DNA from: an uncultured Bacteroidia bacterium
Lineage (GTDB): Bacteria; Bacteroidota; Bacteroidia; Bacteroidales; UBA932
NCBI GenBank assembly: GCA_902785065.1
Contig: CACZXH010000002.1
Coordinates: 216,250-280,249, forward strand
Direction of reading: 5' to 3'
Length of the DNA: 64,000 nt
In this document: one piece after another, positions 22,655 to 31,843 of the stretch
Position numbering within the stretch: position 1 is the first letter of the stretch
Layout of the letters: the number at the start of each line of letters is the position of its first letter
Notes under the pieces: generated by a model
What the model was told of the DNA's origin: nothing
Databases searched by the model: none
Seen by the model: the letters and a program-made list of their open reading frames with translations, nothing else
Made by a program: the position numbers and the translations under genes

Positions 22655-23968
22655 ATGAAAGCATACCAAAGAGTCTACACCCAGCTGGAAGGCATCACCA
22701 AGGCGACGGTTTCGCTCCGCGCGAAGGGCGTGTCCAATGACGAACTGGCCGTCGTGGCCGGCAAGCTCGCCCAGGTCGTGCGCATCAAGGGCGACGTCGT
22801 AACCCTGCAGATCTTCTCCGGCACGGAGGGTATCCCCACCAATGCCGAAGTCACTTTCCTCGGCGAGCCGCCCGTGCTCAAGGTCTCCGACCAGCTCGCC
22901 GGCCGCTTCTTCGACGCCTACGGCCATCCGCTGGACGGCGGCCCCGAGATCGAGGGTGAAGAGCGCCAGATCGGCGGTCCGTCCGTGAACCCGTACAAGC
23001 GCCGCCAGCCGTCCCAGCTCATCCCGACCGGCATTGCCGGCATCGACCTGAACAACACGCTCGTGTCCGGCCAGAAGATCCCGTTCTTCGCCGACCCGGA
23101 CCAGCCCTACAACCAGGTGATGGCCGATGTGGCCCTCCGCGCCGATGTGGACAAGATTATCCTCGGCGGCATGGGCCTGTCCAACGACGACTACCTGTTC
23201 TTCAAGAACTCCTTCGAGGCCGCGGGCGCCCTGGACAAGATCATCTGCTTCATCAACACGACCGAGAATCCCCCGGTGGAGCGCCTCCTGGTGCCGGACA
23301 TGGCCCTGACCGCCGCCGAGTACTTCGCCGTGGACAAGAATGAGAAAGTCCTGGTGCTGCTGACCGACATGACCCTGTACGCGGACGCCCTGTCCATCGT
23401 GTCCAACCGTATGGACCAGATCCCGTCCAAGGACTCCATGCCGGGCTCCCTGTATTCCGACCTCGCGAAGATCTACGAGAAGGCCGTGCAGCTCCCGACC
23501 GAGGGTTCCATCACCATCATCGCGGTGACCACCCTGAACGACGGCGACATCACGCACGCCATCCCGGACAACACCGGTTATATCACCGAAGGCCAGCTGT
23601 TCCTCCGCGCGGACACCGACACCGGCAAGGTCATTATCGACCCGTTCCGCTCCCTGTCCCGTCTGAAACAGCTCGTCCAGAACAAGAAGACGCGCGAAGA
23701 CCACTCCCAGGTCATGAACGCCTCCGTCCGCCTGTACGCCGATGCCCAGAACGCGAAGACCAAGCTGGAGAACGGTTTCGACCTCTCCGACTACGACGTC
23801 CGCTGCCTGGACTACGCGAAGGACTACGCCCGCGAACTGCTCGCCATCGACGTGAACATCTCCATCACCGAGATGCTGGACACCGCCTGGAAGCTGTTCG
23901 CGAAGTACTTCACCCCGGCCGAAACCGGCATCAAGCAGGCCCTCGTGGACAAATACTGGAAGGCCTGA
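22655..23968 (+). CDS. atpB: V-type ATP synthase subunit B
   Basis: The 437-residue protein matches the non-catalytic B subunit: an N-terminal barrel (ITKATVSLRAKGVSNDELAV), a degenerate nucleotide site without a Walker A loop, GSITIIAVTTLNDGDITHAI and the C-terminal helical domain. ATG 22655 (MKAYQRVYTQ) is preferred over a weaker start at 22643 inside the end of subunit A. Confidence 0.93.
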   Translation: MKAYQRVYTQLEGITKATVSLRAKGVSNDELAVVAGKLAQVVRIKGDVVTLQIFSGTEGIPTNAEVTFLGEPPVLKVSDQLAGRFFDAYGHPLDGGPEIEGEERQIGGPSVNPYKRRQPSQLIPTGIAGIDLNNTLVSGQKIPFFADPDQPYNQVMADVALRADVDKIILGGMGLSNDDYLFFKNSFEAAGALDKIICFINTTENPPVERLLVPDMALTAAEYFAVDKNEKVLVLLTDMTLYADALSIVSNRMDQIPSKDSMPGSLYSDLAKIYEKAVQLPTEGSITIIAVTTLNDGDITHAIPDNTGYITEGQLFLRADTDTGKVIIDPFRSLSRLKQLVQNKKTREDHSQVMNASVRLYADAQNAKTKLENGFDLSDYDVRCLDYAKDYARELLAIDVNISITEMLDTAWKLFAKYFTPAETGIKQALVDKYWKA

Positions 23969-23974
23969 TTGTCA

Positions 23975-24000
23975 TTTCGAGCGAAGTCGAGAAATCTTTA
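23975..24000 (+). repeat. Dispersed GTCATTTCGAGCGAAGTCGAGAAATC repeat (broken into halves: GTCATTTCGAGC / GAAGTCGAGAAATC)
   Basis: The unit fills most of the 36-nt gap between subunits B and D. The two halves are partly complementary (TTTCGAGC with GTCGAGAAA), so it can fold as a small hairpin in the mRNA. Confidence 0.8.
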
Positions 24001-24004
24001 ATGT

Positions 24005-24616
24005 ATGGCTGTTAAATTCCAATACAATAAAACGTCGCTGAACGAGATCGGCAAGCAGCTGAAGGTCCGGCAGAAGGCGCTTCCTACGTTGCAGAACAAG
24101 GAAAGCGCCCTGCGGCTGGAAGTGCGCAAGGCCAAGAACGAGAGTGACCGTCTTATTGCCGACCTGGAAGCCGCCATGGAACGCTACGACTATCTCGCCT
24201 CCCTCTGGAACGAGTTCGATCCGGGCCTCGTGGCCATCACGGATGTGGACCTGCACACCGTGAAGGTCGCGGGCGTGAAAACCCCGGCCCTCGGGGACAT
24301 CCACTACGAGATCCGCCCGTTCAACGCCTTCGCCAAACCGGCCTGGTACGCCGACGGCGTGGCCATTCTCAAGGAGCTCTCCCGGCTCGGCATCGAGTCG
24401 GAAGTGTACCGGGAGAAGGCCCGCATCCTGGACTACCAGCGGAAGAAGACGACCCAGAAGGTGAACCTGTACGAGAAAGTCCAGATTCCGGGATTCCAGG
24501 AAGCGATCCGCAAGATCAAGCGGTACATGGAGGATGAGGAGAACCTCTCCAAGGCCTCCCAGAAGATCGTCAAGCAGCGCCATGCGGCAGAGGAGGAGGA
24601 GGCCTCGGAGGTATGA
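24005..24616 (+). CDS. atpD: V-type ATP synthase subunit D
   Basis: The 203-residue protein is a long helical hairpin: an N-terminal helix (KTSLNEIGKQLKVRQKALPT), a short central domain and a C-terminal helix (VQIPGFQEAIRKIKRYMEDE). This is the central rotor shaft, equivalent to gamma in F-type enzymes. The stop overlaps the subunit I start by 4 nt (ATGA). In other V-ATPases D pairs with F, which is not encoded here. Confidence 0.9.
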   Translation: MAVKFQYNKTSLNEIGKQLKVRQKALPTLQNKESALRLEVRKAKNESDRLIADLEAAMERYDYLASLWNEFDPGLVAITDVDLHTVKVAGVKTPALGDIHYEIRPFNAFAKPAWYADGVAILKELSRLGIESEVYREKARILDYQRKKTTQKVNLYEKVQIPGFQEAIRKIKRYMEDEENLSKASQKIVKQRHAAEEEEASEV

Positions 24617-26391
24617 TCAGTCCGATGACCAAATACTCCTTCATCCTGCTCAACGGTGAACAGGAAGGCCTGCTGGAGAAACTCCAGGAGATAGGCCTCG
24701 TCGATATCACCCGCAGCGTGAAGCCCGTGGACGGGCCGTCCGGCGAGCTGCTCCGCGCCGTGGAGCATCGGAAGGACCTCGTCCAGTCCCTCGGGAAGAT
24801 CTTCTTCCCCGAAGAGCTCCAGCCCGCCCCGATCGAGGGTGACCTCACCTACGCCACCGCCGCGGCGCTGGATACCCTGGAGCAGCTCGGTGAGCGGATG
24901 AAGGCCCTCGAGAAAGAGGCCGCCGCCGCGGAGCCATGGGGCGCATTCGATCCGGAGCTTCTGAAAAAGCTCTCCGACGCCGGTGTCCCGGTCCAATTCC
25001 ACGTCAGTTCCGCCAAGTCGTTCAATCCGGAATGGGCCCAGCAGAATGCTGTCAACATTGTGAAAGAGGCCGACGGTAAGGTCTGGTTTGTCGTGGCGGG
25101 TCCTGACACCCTTCCCGACCGCGTCCGCGCTCCGCACCGCAGCTTCGGGGCTGTGCAGCAGGAAATCGCGGAAGTCCAGGCCGAGATGGACCACGAGAAG
25201 GCAATCCTCCTGACTGCGAAGAAACGTCAGGACGAATTCGAGGCCGAAAGCCGCGAGCGTCTCACCCAGCTGGACCTCTACCTCGCCAAACAGGCCGCCG
25301 TGCCCGCTGCTGAGAATACCATTGTCACCCTCGTTGGCTATGCCCCGACGGAGAACGAAGAGGCGGTCACCAAGGCTGTGGAGGAAACGGGCGTTTACTA
25401 TCTCAAGGACGAGGCGCAGGTGGACGATAATCCGCCCATCAGCTTCCGCAACAACAAGTTCGTGAAGATGTTCGAGGTGCTGACCGACATGTACGGCCGC
25501 CCGGCCTATGACGGTTTCGACCCCACGCCCTTCATCGCTGTGTTCTTCCTGCTGTTCTTCGCCTTCTGCATGGGCGACGCCGGCTATGGGCTGCTGCTCA
25601 TTATTATCGGCCTGCTGCTCAAGAAGGTGGACAGTTTCAAGGGTTTCGCCCCGCTCGTGGTCACCCTGGGCATCGGCACCACCGTCATCGGCTTCCTGTT
25701 CCATACGTTCTTCTCGATGGACATCGCCGAATGGTCCATTTTCAAGGGCTTTCCGTTCCTACCGGCCAAGATCGCCGGCTATGACGGGACGATGGTCCTC
25801 GCCCTTATCATCGGTATCGTGCACCTGTGCCTCGCCATGGTCGTGAAAACCTACAACGCGACGAAAGTCAAGGGCTTCGCGAACTCGCTCGGCACCTGGG
25901 GCTGGACCCTCCTGATCGTGGGCGGCACCATCGTCGGCGCCCTCGCCCTCGTGGGCGTGCTGGACAAGGCGGCGACCAAGTGGATCATTATCGTGATCGG
26001 CGTGCTTTCCGCCGTCGGTATCTTCCTGCTGAACGACCTGCACCGCAACCCGCTCATCAACATCGGCTCCGGCCTGTGGGAGAGCTACAACACGGTTACC
26101 GGTCTGCTCGGCGACGTCCTCAGTTACCTCCGCCTGTATGCGCTCGGCCTCGCCGGCGCGATGCTGGGCAAGGCTTTCAACGACATCGGCCTGATGATCC
26201 TCGGCGACGGGAAGTCCATCCCCCTGTGGATCCCGTTCCTCCTGGTGGTCATCATCGGACATACCCTCAATATCGCGATGTGCGCCCTCGGCGCCTTCGT
26301 GCACCCGCTGCGACTGAACTTCCTGGAGTTCTTCAAGAATTCCGGCTACGAAGCCGCAGGACGTACCTACAACCCGTTAAAGAAACAATAA
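24613..26391 (+). CDS. atpI: V-type ATP synthase subunit I (membrane stator, a-subunit)
   Basis: The 592-residue protein has a cytoplasmic N-terminal half (about 1-290) with coiled coils and a C-terminal half of seven or eight membrane helices (FIAVFFLLFFAFCMGDAGYG onward). SYLRLYALGLAGAMLG carries the conserved Arg that faces the ion-binding Glu of the K ring. It holds the peripheral stalk and forms the ion half-channels. Confidence 0.93.
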   Translation: MISPMTKYSFILLNGEQEGLLEKLQEIGLVDITRSVKPVDGPSGELLRAVEHRKDLVQSLGKIFFPEELQPAPIEGDLTYATAAALDTLEQLGERMKALEKEAAAAEPWGAFDPELLKKLSDAGVPVQFHVSSAKSFNPEWAQQNAVNIVKEADGKVWFVVAGPDTLPDRVRAPHRSFGAVQQEIAEVQAEMDHEKAILLTAKKRQDEFEAESRERLTQLDLYLAKQAAVPAAENTIVTLVGYAPTENEEAVTKAVEETGVYYLKDEAQVDDNPPISFRNNKFVKMFEVLTDMYGRPAYDGFDPTPFIAVFFLLFFAFCMGDAGYGLLLIIIGLLLKKVDSFKGFAPLVVTLGIGTTVIGFLFHTFFSMDIAEWSIFKGFPFLPAKIAGYDGTMVLALIIGIVHLCLAMVVKTYNATKVKGFANSLGTWGWTLLIVGGTIVGALALVGVLDKAATKWIIIVIGVLSAVGIFLLNDLHRNPLINIGSGLWESYNTVTGLLGDVLSYLRLYALGLAGAMLGKAFNDIGLMILGDGKSIPLWIPFLLVVIIGHTLNIAMCALGAFVHPLRLNFLEFFKNSGYEAAGRTYNPLKKQ

Positions 26392-26823
<432 letters not shown>

Positions 26824-26843
26824 GTCCGCACAATGCCTTTTTC

Positions 26844-26874
26844 AAGCCGGTCTCCCCAGACTGGCTTGTTTTTT
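26844..26874 (+). terminator. Terminator of the V-ATPase operon
   Basis: AAGCCGGTCT (26844-26853) and AGACTGGCTT (26858-26867), one G-T pair, CCCC loop, followed by GTTTTTTG. Confidence 0.9.
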
Positions 26875-26902
26875 GTATCCTGCGGGGAAAACGCATTATG
26901 CC

Positions 26903-27559
26903 ATGAGAAGAGTTCTGATCACCCTCGTCGCATTGGCCGTCGGGATGACCGCCTTTGCCCAATATGGACCCGGACGCCCCGGCGGCGGCCGCGGTTACGG
27001 CTACGGCCACAACTACGGAGGCGGCGGATACCGTCCCAGCCGTTACTATATGGACGGCGCCATCGAATTCGGCATCATGTTCAACCATTTCAGCAAGGCC
27101 GGGGACACGTTCCGGCCGGACAAGCTGGGTTTCTTCGGGGAATATCGGGTGAAGATCAATCCGGTCGTGGATATGGGCCTGCAACTGTCCACCACGTTCG
27201 GAAAGGGATCCTACACCACCGCCAGCGAGCCCATTGGCCCGGATGCCCGGTTCTGGCAGGGTGCGCCCCTGGTGGTCACGGACTTCAACCTGTTCCCGTA
27301 CAGCGGCTTCAATCCCTATTTCGGCCTGGGCGTCGGCCCGGGATTCGGCTACGAGAAAAGCGAGTTTGCGGATACGGGCGAATGGACCCAGGCGCTCGTG
27401 CTCAGCCCCCGCGTCGGTGTCGAACTGTTTGAATGCCTGCGGCTCAGCGTCCATTACCAGTGGTACCTGAGCAATGCATCTACGTTCTCGCACATTGGTT
27501 TCGGCATCAGTTGGGCTTTCAACACAATGGGTGGCGGCGGAAGGCCCATGAGAAGGTAA
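26903..27559 (+). CDS. Small outer-membrane beta-barrel protein
   Basis: This 218-residue protein has a signal peptide ending TAFAQ, a Gly/Tyr/Arg-rich stretch (residues 25-45) and then alternating amphipathic strands such as GAIEFGIMFNHF and FNPYFGLGVGPGFGYE, typical of porin-like Bacteroidetes barrels. Function is not recognisable. ATG 26903 is chosen because it opens the signal peptide. The stop overlaps the next gene's ATG by 1 nt, suggesting coupling. Confidence 0.7.
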   Translation: MRRVLITLVALAVGMTAFAQYGPGRPGGGRGYGYGHNYGGGGYRPSRYYMDGAIEFGIMFNHFSKAGDTFRPDKLGFFGEYRVKINPVVDMGLQLSTTFGKGSYTTASEPIGPDARFWQGAPLVVTDFNLFPYSGFNPYFGLGVGPGFGYEKSEFADTGEWTQALVLSPRVGVELFECLRLSVHYQWYLSNASTFSHIGFGISWAFNTMGGGGRPMRR

Positions 27560-28281
27560 TGTCATTCGACCGGAAAAAGGATGCCGGGCTCCCGGCAACC
27601 GTCGTATCTGCGGAGACAATGCTCGGTGTCATTGAGGCGCTGGGCATTGTCCCGTTTTTTGAAAACCCCATTCCTGGCTACTCCATCGAGGAAATGACCG
27701 CCCGGGAGAACTGGTTCGACGGGCAGGAGGACCTGCGCCTCACGCCCTGGGACTGGAAGATTCCGGTCGTCCAGAGCGGGGACGTCGCCTACGGCAAGTT
27801 CCTCTGGGGTGGCAAGGCCGCTTTCGCGACGGTGGAATGGTATGCTGAACTGATGAACTGGCGGCGGAGCCTGCCGAAGTATCAGCCCACGGCCGAGCAG
27901 CGGCAGATAATGGACTATCTGGCGGAGCACGGAAGCATCGGCATCAAGGAAATCCGGGCGCTGCTGGGCGTGAAGAAAAGCGCGGCCGACGCCTTGATCA
28001 CGCGCCTTCAGATGCAATGCCGCGTCATCACCGGCGACATGATCCGCGTCTACCGCGGCCCCGACCTCCACTACAACGGCTGGCAAGTATCTTCTTTCTG
28101 CACGCCGGAGTCCTTGTTCTGTGTCGATGCCATCCCCGGCCCCGGCGGCTTCCCCTTCGGCGAAGCCCGCACCCTGGACGTAAATCACTCCCCTGCCGAA
28201 TCGTTGGCCCTGCTCGTGGATCATATCCGGGGAATCGCTCCCACCGCCACGGAGAAACAGATCCTGAAGATGCTGCAGTAA
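27559..28281 (+). CDS. Winged-helix protein related to the AlkZ/YcaQ group, function unknown
   Basis: The 240-residue soluble protein starts MSFDRKKDAG. It has the pattern ALGIVPFFENPIPGYSIEEM, WEWK-like WDWKIPVVQSGDVAYGKF and a helical repeat QRQIMDYLAEHGSIGIKEIR plus ITRLQMQCRVI that looks like winged-helix units. Bacteroides proteins with this layout are annotated as AlkZ-related; glycosylase activity has not been inferred from catalytic residues here. Overlapped by 1 nt with the barrel gene, though a shared role is not obvious. Confidence 0.55.
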   Translation: MSFDRKKDAGLPATVVSAETMLGVIEALGIVPFFENPIPGYSIEEMTARENWFDGQEDLRLTPWDWKIPVVQSGDVAYGKFLWGGKAAFATVEWYAELMNWRRSLPKYQPTAEQRQIMDYLAEHGSIGIKEIRALLGVKKSAADALITRLQMQCRVITGDMIRVYRGPDLHYNGWQVSSFCTPESLFCVDAIPGPGGFPFGEARTLDVNHSPAESLALLVDHIRGIAPTATEKQILKMLQ

Positions 28282-28301
28282 AGCGGCCCGCCTGATTACG
28301 A

Positions 28302-28337
28302 AAAAACCTCGTTCTAATTGCTTAGAGCGAGGTTTTT
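28302..28337. terminator. Bidirectional terminator between the winged-helix gene and tRNA-Glu
   Basis: AAAAACCTCG (28302-28311) pairs with CGAGGTTTTT (28328-28337), with further pairs inside; A and T tracts allow use from both sides. Confidence 0.85.
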
Positions 28338-28411
28338 GGTACTGGGTAGGAGAATCGAACTCCTATTGCGAGATTGAGAATCTCGAGTACTAACCGTTAT
28401 ACGAACCCAGC
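28337..28411 (-). tRNA. tRNA-Glu (anticodon CTC)
   Basis: Read on the minus strand, the acceptor GCTGGGT pairs with ACCCAGT, the anticodon stem CGAGA/TCTCG encloses TTCTCAA (anticodon CTC), and the T arm is AGGAG-TTCGATT-CTCCT. The discriminator A is followed by an encoded CCA (28339-28337). Confidence 0.93.
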
Positions 28412-28457
28412 AGATTGGGAATACAAAGGTACGGCTTTTTTCCGGATTTCCAAATTT

Positions 28458-28835
28458 TTATTTCAGAAATACGAAAAAAACCGCGAGAATGAGGCAGATG
28501 AAGGCGGCGATGTGATTCCACTGCACAGGCTGGCCCTTGAACAGGAAGGTGACGATAATCGTAAAGATCGTGAGAGAGATCACCTCCTGGATAATCTTGA
28601 GTTGCATCAGGTTGAAGGGGCCGCCGTTCTCGTTGAAACCGATCCGATTGGCCGGGACGGTAAGACAGTATTCGAAGAAAGCGATGCCCCAAGAGAAGAG
28701 AATAACGAGGATCAGCGGCCAGCCGGTCGAGATCTTCATCTCCTGAAGTTTGAGATGACCGTACCAGGCGAATGTCATGAAGACGTTCGAAAACACGAGC
28801 ATGATGACGGTCCAGATACCTTGCTGCATAATCAT
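28458..28835 (-). CDS. DMT-family (DUF486) four-helix membrane protein
   Basis: The 125-residue protein has four hydrophobic helices (IWTVIMLVFSNVFMTFAWYG; WPLILVILFSWGIAFFEYCL; ISLTIFTIIVTFLFKG; IAAFICLILAVFFVFL) and FNLMQLKIIQEVISL between helices 2 and 3, the DUF486 pattern. Members are small, uncharacterised relatives of drug/metabolite transporters. ATG 28829 is an alternative start. Divergent from glmM with overlapping promoters. Confidence 0.85.
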   Translation of the reverse strand: MIMQQGIWTVIMLVFSNVFMTFAWYGHLKLQEMKISTGWPLILVILFSWGIAFFEYCLTVPANRIGFNENGGPFNLMQLKIIQEVISLTIFTIIVTFLFKGQPVQWNHIAAFICLILAVFFVFLK

Positions 28836-28836
28836 T

Positions 28837-28868
28837 TTTGGATTTGGGGCGCAAATATAGTAAATTTG
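28837..28868 (+). promoter_or_regulatory. Promoter of glmM-namZ; overlaps a minus-strand -7 box for the DUF486 gene
   Basis: TTTG (28837-28840), 20 nt, TAAATTTG (28861-28868) on the plus strand. On the minus strand TATATTTG (28859-28852) is the -7 box for the divergent gene, so the two promoters physically overlap. Confidence 0.75.
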
Positions 28869-28887
28869 TATGATAAATGATCATGTA

Positions 28888-30300
28888 ATGACCCTCATCA
28901 AATCCATTTCCGGCATCCGCGGCACCATCGGTGGCGCTCCGGGCAACGCCCTCACCCCTGTCGATATCGTCAAGTTCACCGCGGCGTATGCCGCCACCCT
29001 CCCCCAGCGGAAACCGCAGCCCAACGGCGAGCGATACAAGGTCGTCGTAGGCAAGGATGCACGCCTGTCGGGCGACATGGTCGAACAGCTGGTCGTGGGC
29101 ACCCTCATGGGCTGCGGCATCGACGTCGTCAAGTGCGGCTTCGCCTCCACCCCGACCACAGAGATGGCCGTCCTGTTCGCCAAGGCCGACGGCGGCATCA
29201 TCCTCACCGCCAGCCACAACCCGCGCCAGTGGAACGCCCTCAAGCTCCTGAACGACAAGGGTGAGTTCCTCACCGCCATGGAAGGCCAGGCCGTCCTGGA
29301 CCTCGCCGCCTCCGAGGCGTTCTCCTTCGCCGAGGTCGACAACCTGGGCACGGTCGAGGAAGAGGATTTCACCGACAAGCACCTGGACGCCGTCCTGGCC
29401 CTGCCGGCCGTGGACGTGGAGGCCGTGAAGGCCGCGAACTTCACCGTCGTGGTGGACGCGGTCAATTCCGTGGGCGGCATCATCATGCCGCGCCTGCTGG
29501 AGCGTCTCGGCGTCAAGTGCGTCGAACTCAACTGCAATCCTACGGGCGACTTCGCCCACAACCCGGAGCCGCTGCCCGCGAACCTCGTGGACCTCTCCCG
29601 CACCGTCGTCCGCGAGCAGGCGGACCTTGGCGTGAGCGTGGACCCGGATGTAGACCGGCTCGCTTTCATCTGCGAGAACGGGGACCCGTTCGTGGAGGAA
29701 TACACCCTCGTGAGCGTTGCCGACTATCTGTGTGAGCTTGCCGAAAAGGCCGGAAAGCCCATCGCCACCGTCTCCAACCTGTCTTCGACCCGCGCTCTCC
29801 GCGACGTGACCGAGGCCCATGGCGGTACCTACTATGCTTCCGCGGTGGGTGAGGTCAATGTGACCACCCAGATGCACCGGGTGAACGCCCTCATCGGCGG
29901 CGAAGGCAACGGCGGCGTCATCTACCCGGCCATCCACGCCGGCCGCGACGCCATGGTGGGCGTGGCCCTCTTCCTGTCGAACCTGGCCCATAAGAAAATG
30001 AAGGTCAGCGAGTTGAAGAAGACCTACCCGCAGTACTTCATCGCCAAGAACAAGATCCAGCTCAGCGACTCCGCCCTCATCGACCGCATCCTCTCCGAAC
30101 TCAAGAAGATCTACGCCAATGAGGACATCAACGACATCGACGGCGTCAAGATCATCTTCGAGGCCAGGAAGGAATGGGTCCACCTGCGCAAGTCCAACAC
30201 GGAGCCCATCATCCGCATTTACGCGGAGGCCGGCACGATGGAGCGCGCCGAAGCCCTGGCAAACGAGGTCATCGCCGTCGCGAACAAGATCATCGGCTAA
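28888..30300 (+). CDS. glmM: Phosphoglucosamine mutase
   Basis: The 470-residue cytoplasmic enzyme of the alpha-D-phosphohexomutase family has the phosphoserine loop TASHNPRQWN (near residue 110), the metal loop DPDVDRLAF (near 252), the sugar loop GGEGNGGVIYP and the phosphate-binding KSNTEPIIRIYAE. It interconverts glucosamine 6- and 1-phosphate for UDP-GlcNAc synthesis; phosphomannomutase activity is a possible alternative in this family. ATG 28888 is preferred over 28870, which lies 1 nt from the -7 box. Its stop overlaps the namZ start. Confidence 0.85.
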   Translation: MTLIKSISGIRGTIGGAPGNALTPVDIVKFTAAYAATLPQRKPQPNGERYKVVVGKDARLSGDMVEQLVVGTLMGCGIDVVKCGFASTPTTEMAVLFAKADGGIILTASHNPRQWNALKLLNDKGEFLTAMEGQAVLDLAASEAFSFAEVDNLGTVEEEDFTDKHLDAVLALPAVDVEAVKAANFTVVVDAVNSVGGIIMPRLLERLGVKCVELNCNPTGDFAHNPEPLPANLVDLSRTVVREQADLGVSVDPDVDRLAFICENGDPFVEEYTLVSVADYLCELAEKAGKPIATVSNLSSTRALRDVTEAHGGTYYASAVGEVNVTTQMHRVNALIGGEGNGGVIYPAIHAGRDAMVGVALFLSNLAHKKMKVSELKKTYPQYFIAKNKIQLSDSALIDRILSELKKIYANEDINDIDGVKIIFEARKEWVHLRKSNTEPIIRIYAEAGTMERAEALANEVIAVANKIIG

Positions 30301-31367
30301 TGTTCTCCTTCCGCACCACCCCCCTCGAGGACCAGCTGGACAGGACCCTGCAAGAGGGCCGGATCGGCTGCTTCTGCACGCAGAACTGCTGGGACACCGG
30401 ACGCAGCCGCTGGATGTACGACATCTTCCGGCAGCGGGGCAACCTGCAGGTCGTGTTCACACCCCGCGACGCGGAGCTCACCCCCGGCACGAACCACATT
30501 GACTTCGACCTGGAACGGCTGCAAGGGCTGAACGCCGTCGTCGTGGAGATCCAGGACGTGGGCGTCCGCTATTTCAACTACACGAAGGACGTGATGCGGC
30601 TGATGGAGATGCTGCAGCTCCTGGGCGATGAAGCGCCGTCGCTGTATGTCGTGGACCATATCAACCCCTCCGGCCGCGTGGTCGAGGGAACGATTCCGGC
30701 CGTCGTGGGCGAGATGTTCGTCCCGAAGGTCGCCCATCGGCACGGACTCACCCTCGGGGAGCTCGTGAACCTGTACGCCGGCGAGATCGGCGCGAAGTTC
30801 CCGATCCATATCATCTCGGCGCGGGCGACGGACTCCAACCGGCAGCTCCTGCCGTGGACCATCGCACCCGCGTCCGATATCCCGGGCCTGTTCAGCTCCT
30901 ACCTGTATAGCGGCGGCGGCCTGTGGAACAATACGACCGTGACGCCCGGCATCGGCACGGCGCGGCCGTACGAGTATATCGGCGCCCCCTTCGTGCGTCC
31001 CGGCCTGCCCGTGGACCTGCCCGTGGTGGAAGGCGCCATCCTGCGTCCCTGCTCCTTCACGCCGGCCGCTGGCCGCTACGCCGGCGAGCGCTGCCAGGGC
31101 TTCCAGATCATGCTCCTCCCCGGCGAGGACTACCACAGCTTGATGCACACCCTCCGCCTGATGCGCTGGTTCACAGAGCACTACTCCGCCTTCGAGTTCG
31201 AGGAGGCCTTCTGGACCAAGCTGGCGGATCCCGTGCTGGCCGAATACCTCAAGGGTTCCATCCCCTTCGACGTCGCCCGCGAGCACATCAAACTGGAAGA
31301 ACAGAAATGGATCCGCAAGGCCAAACGCTATCTCCTGTACGACGATCAGCCGTATCGGATGAAATAG
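30300..31367 (+). CDS. NamZ-like (DUF1343, GH171) exo-beta-N-acetylmuramidase
   Basis: The 355-residue protein shows DUF1343 motifs: VVVEIQDVGVRYFNYTKDV, VVDHINPSGRVVEG (DRPNP-like in other members), PKVAHRHGLTLGELVNLYAG and the SSYLYSGGGLWNNTTVTPGIGT region split around residue 205. NamZ cleaves terminal MurNAc from peptidoglycan fragments. Known members are usually exported; this one has no signal peptide, so it may act in the cytoplasm. Overlap with glmM (TAATG) suggests coupled translation and a link to amino-sugar recycling. Confidence 0.8.
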   Translation: MFSFRTTPLEDQLDRTLQEGRIGCFCTQNCWDTGRSRWMYDIFRQRGNLQVVFTPRDAELTPGTNHIDFDLERLQGLNAVVVEIQDVGVRYFNYTKDVMRLMEMLQLLGDEAPSLYVVDHINPSGRVVEGTIPAVVGEMFVPKVAHRHGLTLGELVNLYAGEIGAKFPIHIISARATDSNRQLLPWTIAPASDIPGLFSSYLYSGGGLWNNTTVTPGIGTARPYEYIGAPFVRPGLPVDLPVVEGAILRPCSFTPAAGRYAGERCQGFQIMLLPGEDYHSLMHTLRLMRWFTEHYSAFEFEEAFWTKLADPVLAEYLKGSIPFDVAREHIKLEEQKWIRKAKRYLLYDDQPYRMK

Positions 31368-31373
31368 CCCGAT

Positions 31374-31423
31374 GTCATTCCGAGCTTGACCTTCCTGTCA
31401 TTCCGAGCGAAGTCGAGGAATCT
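31374..31423 (+). repeat. Two dispersed GTCATTCCGAGC-type repeats
   Basis: A short copy (31374-31390) ends in CTTGAC; a full copy (31397-31423) runs GTCATTCCGAGC then GAAGTCGAGGAATCT. They lie between namZ and the L31 promoter. Confidence 0.8.
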
Positions 31424-31432
31424 CAAAAAAGA

Positions 31433-31464
31433 TTTGGAGGTATCCCTGAAAAACACTATCTTTG
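31433..31464 (+). promoter_or_regulatory. Promoter of the L31 gene
   Basis: TTTG (31433-31436), 20 nt, TATCTTTG (31457-31464). The leader of about 35 nt is AT-rich (GTTAACAATTAGTTTTTTTACG). Confidence 0.8.
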
Positions 31465-31502
31465 CGGTCCGAAATTGTTAACAATTAGTTTTTTTACGTA
31501 AA

Positions 31503-31754
31503 ATGAAGAAAGGAATCCATCCCGAAACCTACCGTCTTGTAGCTTTCAAGGATATGTCGAATGACACCATCTTCGTCACCCGGTCCTGCGCCCCGTCCAA
31601 GGAGACCATCGAGGTCGAAGGCGTCGAGTACCCGCTGGTGAAGCTGGAGATTTCCAACACTTCCCACCCGTTCTACACGGGCAAGGTGAAGCTCGTTGAC
31701 ACCGCTGGTCGCGTCGATATGTTCTACCAGAGATACAAGAACCGCAAGAAGTAA
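31503..31754 (+). CDS. rpmE2: 50S ribosomal protein L31 type B
   Basis: The 83-residue protein begins MKKGIHPETYRLVAFKDMSN and ends FYQRYKNRKK, the type B (zinc-free) form. The CxxC pairs of the zinc-binding form are absent; the single Cys (SCAPS) is not part of a site. Type B proteins are often expressed under zinc limitation where a C+ form also exists, but no second copy is seen here. It is monocistronic with its own promoter and a following hairpin. Confidence 0.95.
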   Translation: MKKGIHPETYRLVAFKDMSNDTIFVTRSCAPSKETIEVEGVEYPLVKLEISNTSHPFYTGKVKLVDTAGRVDMFYQRYKNRKK

Positions 31755-31777
31755 GTTCTTCCGGATCTACAGGTTAC

Positions 31778-31839
31778 AAGAAGTCCCGCTCGAGAGAACG
31801 GGACTTCTTCGTTTATGACGGTGCTTTTTCGTATCTTTG
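31778..31839 (+). terminator. L31 terminator hairpin, followed by a -7 box for the next gene
   Basis: AAGAAGTCCCG (31778-31788) and CGGGACTTCTT (31799-31809) form a perfect 11-bp stem; the T-tract is weak. TATCTTTG (31832-31839) is a -7 box that ends 4 nt before the maturase ATG. Confidence 0.75.
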
Positions 31840-31843
31840 TCCC

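Noticed and set aside
28390-30183. A 597-codon minus-strand frame across tRNA-Glu, the DUF486 gene and glmM
   Set aside because: It crosses a tRNA, two promoters and conserved genes.
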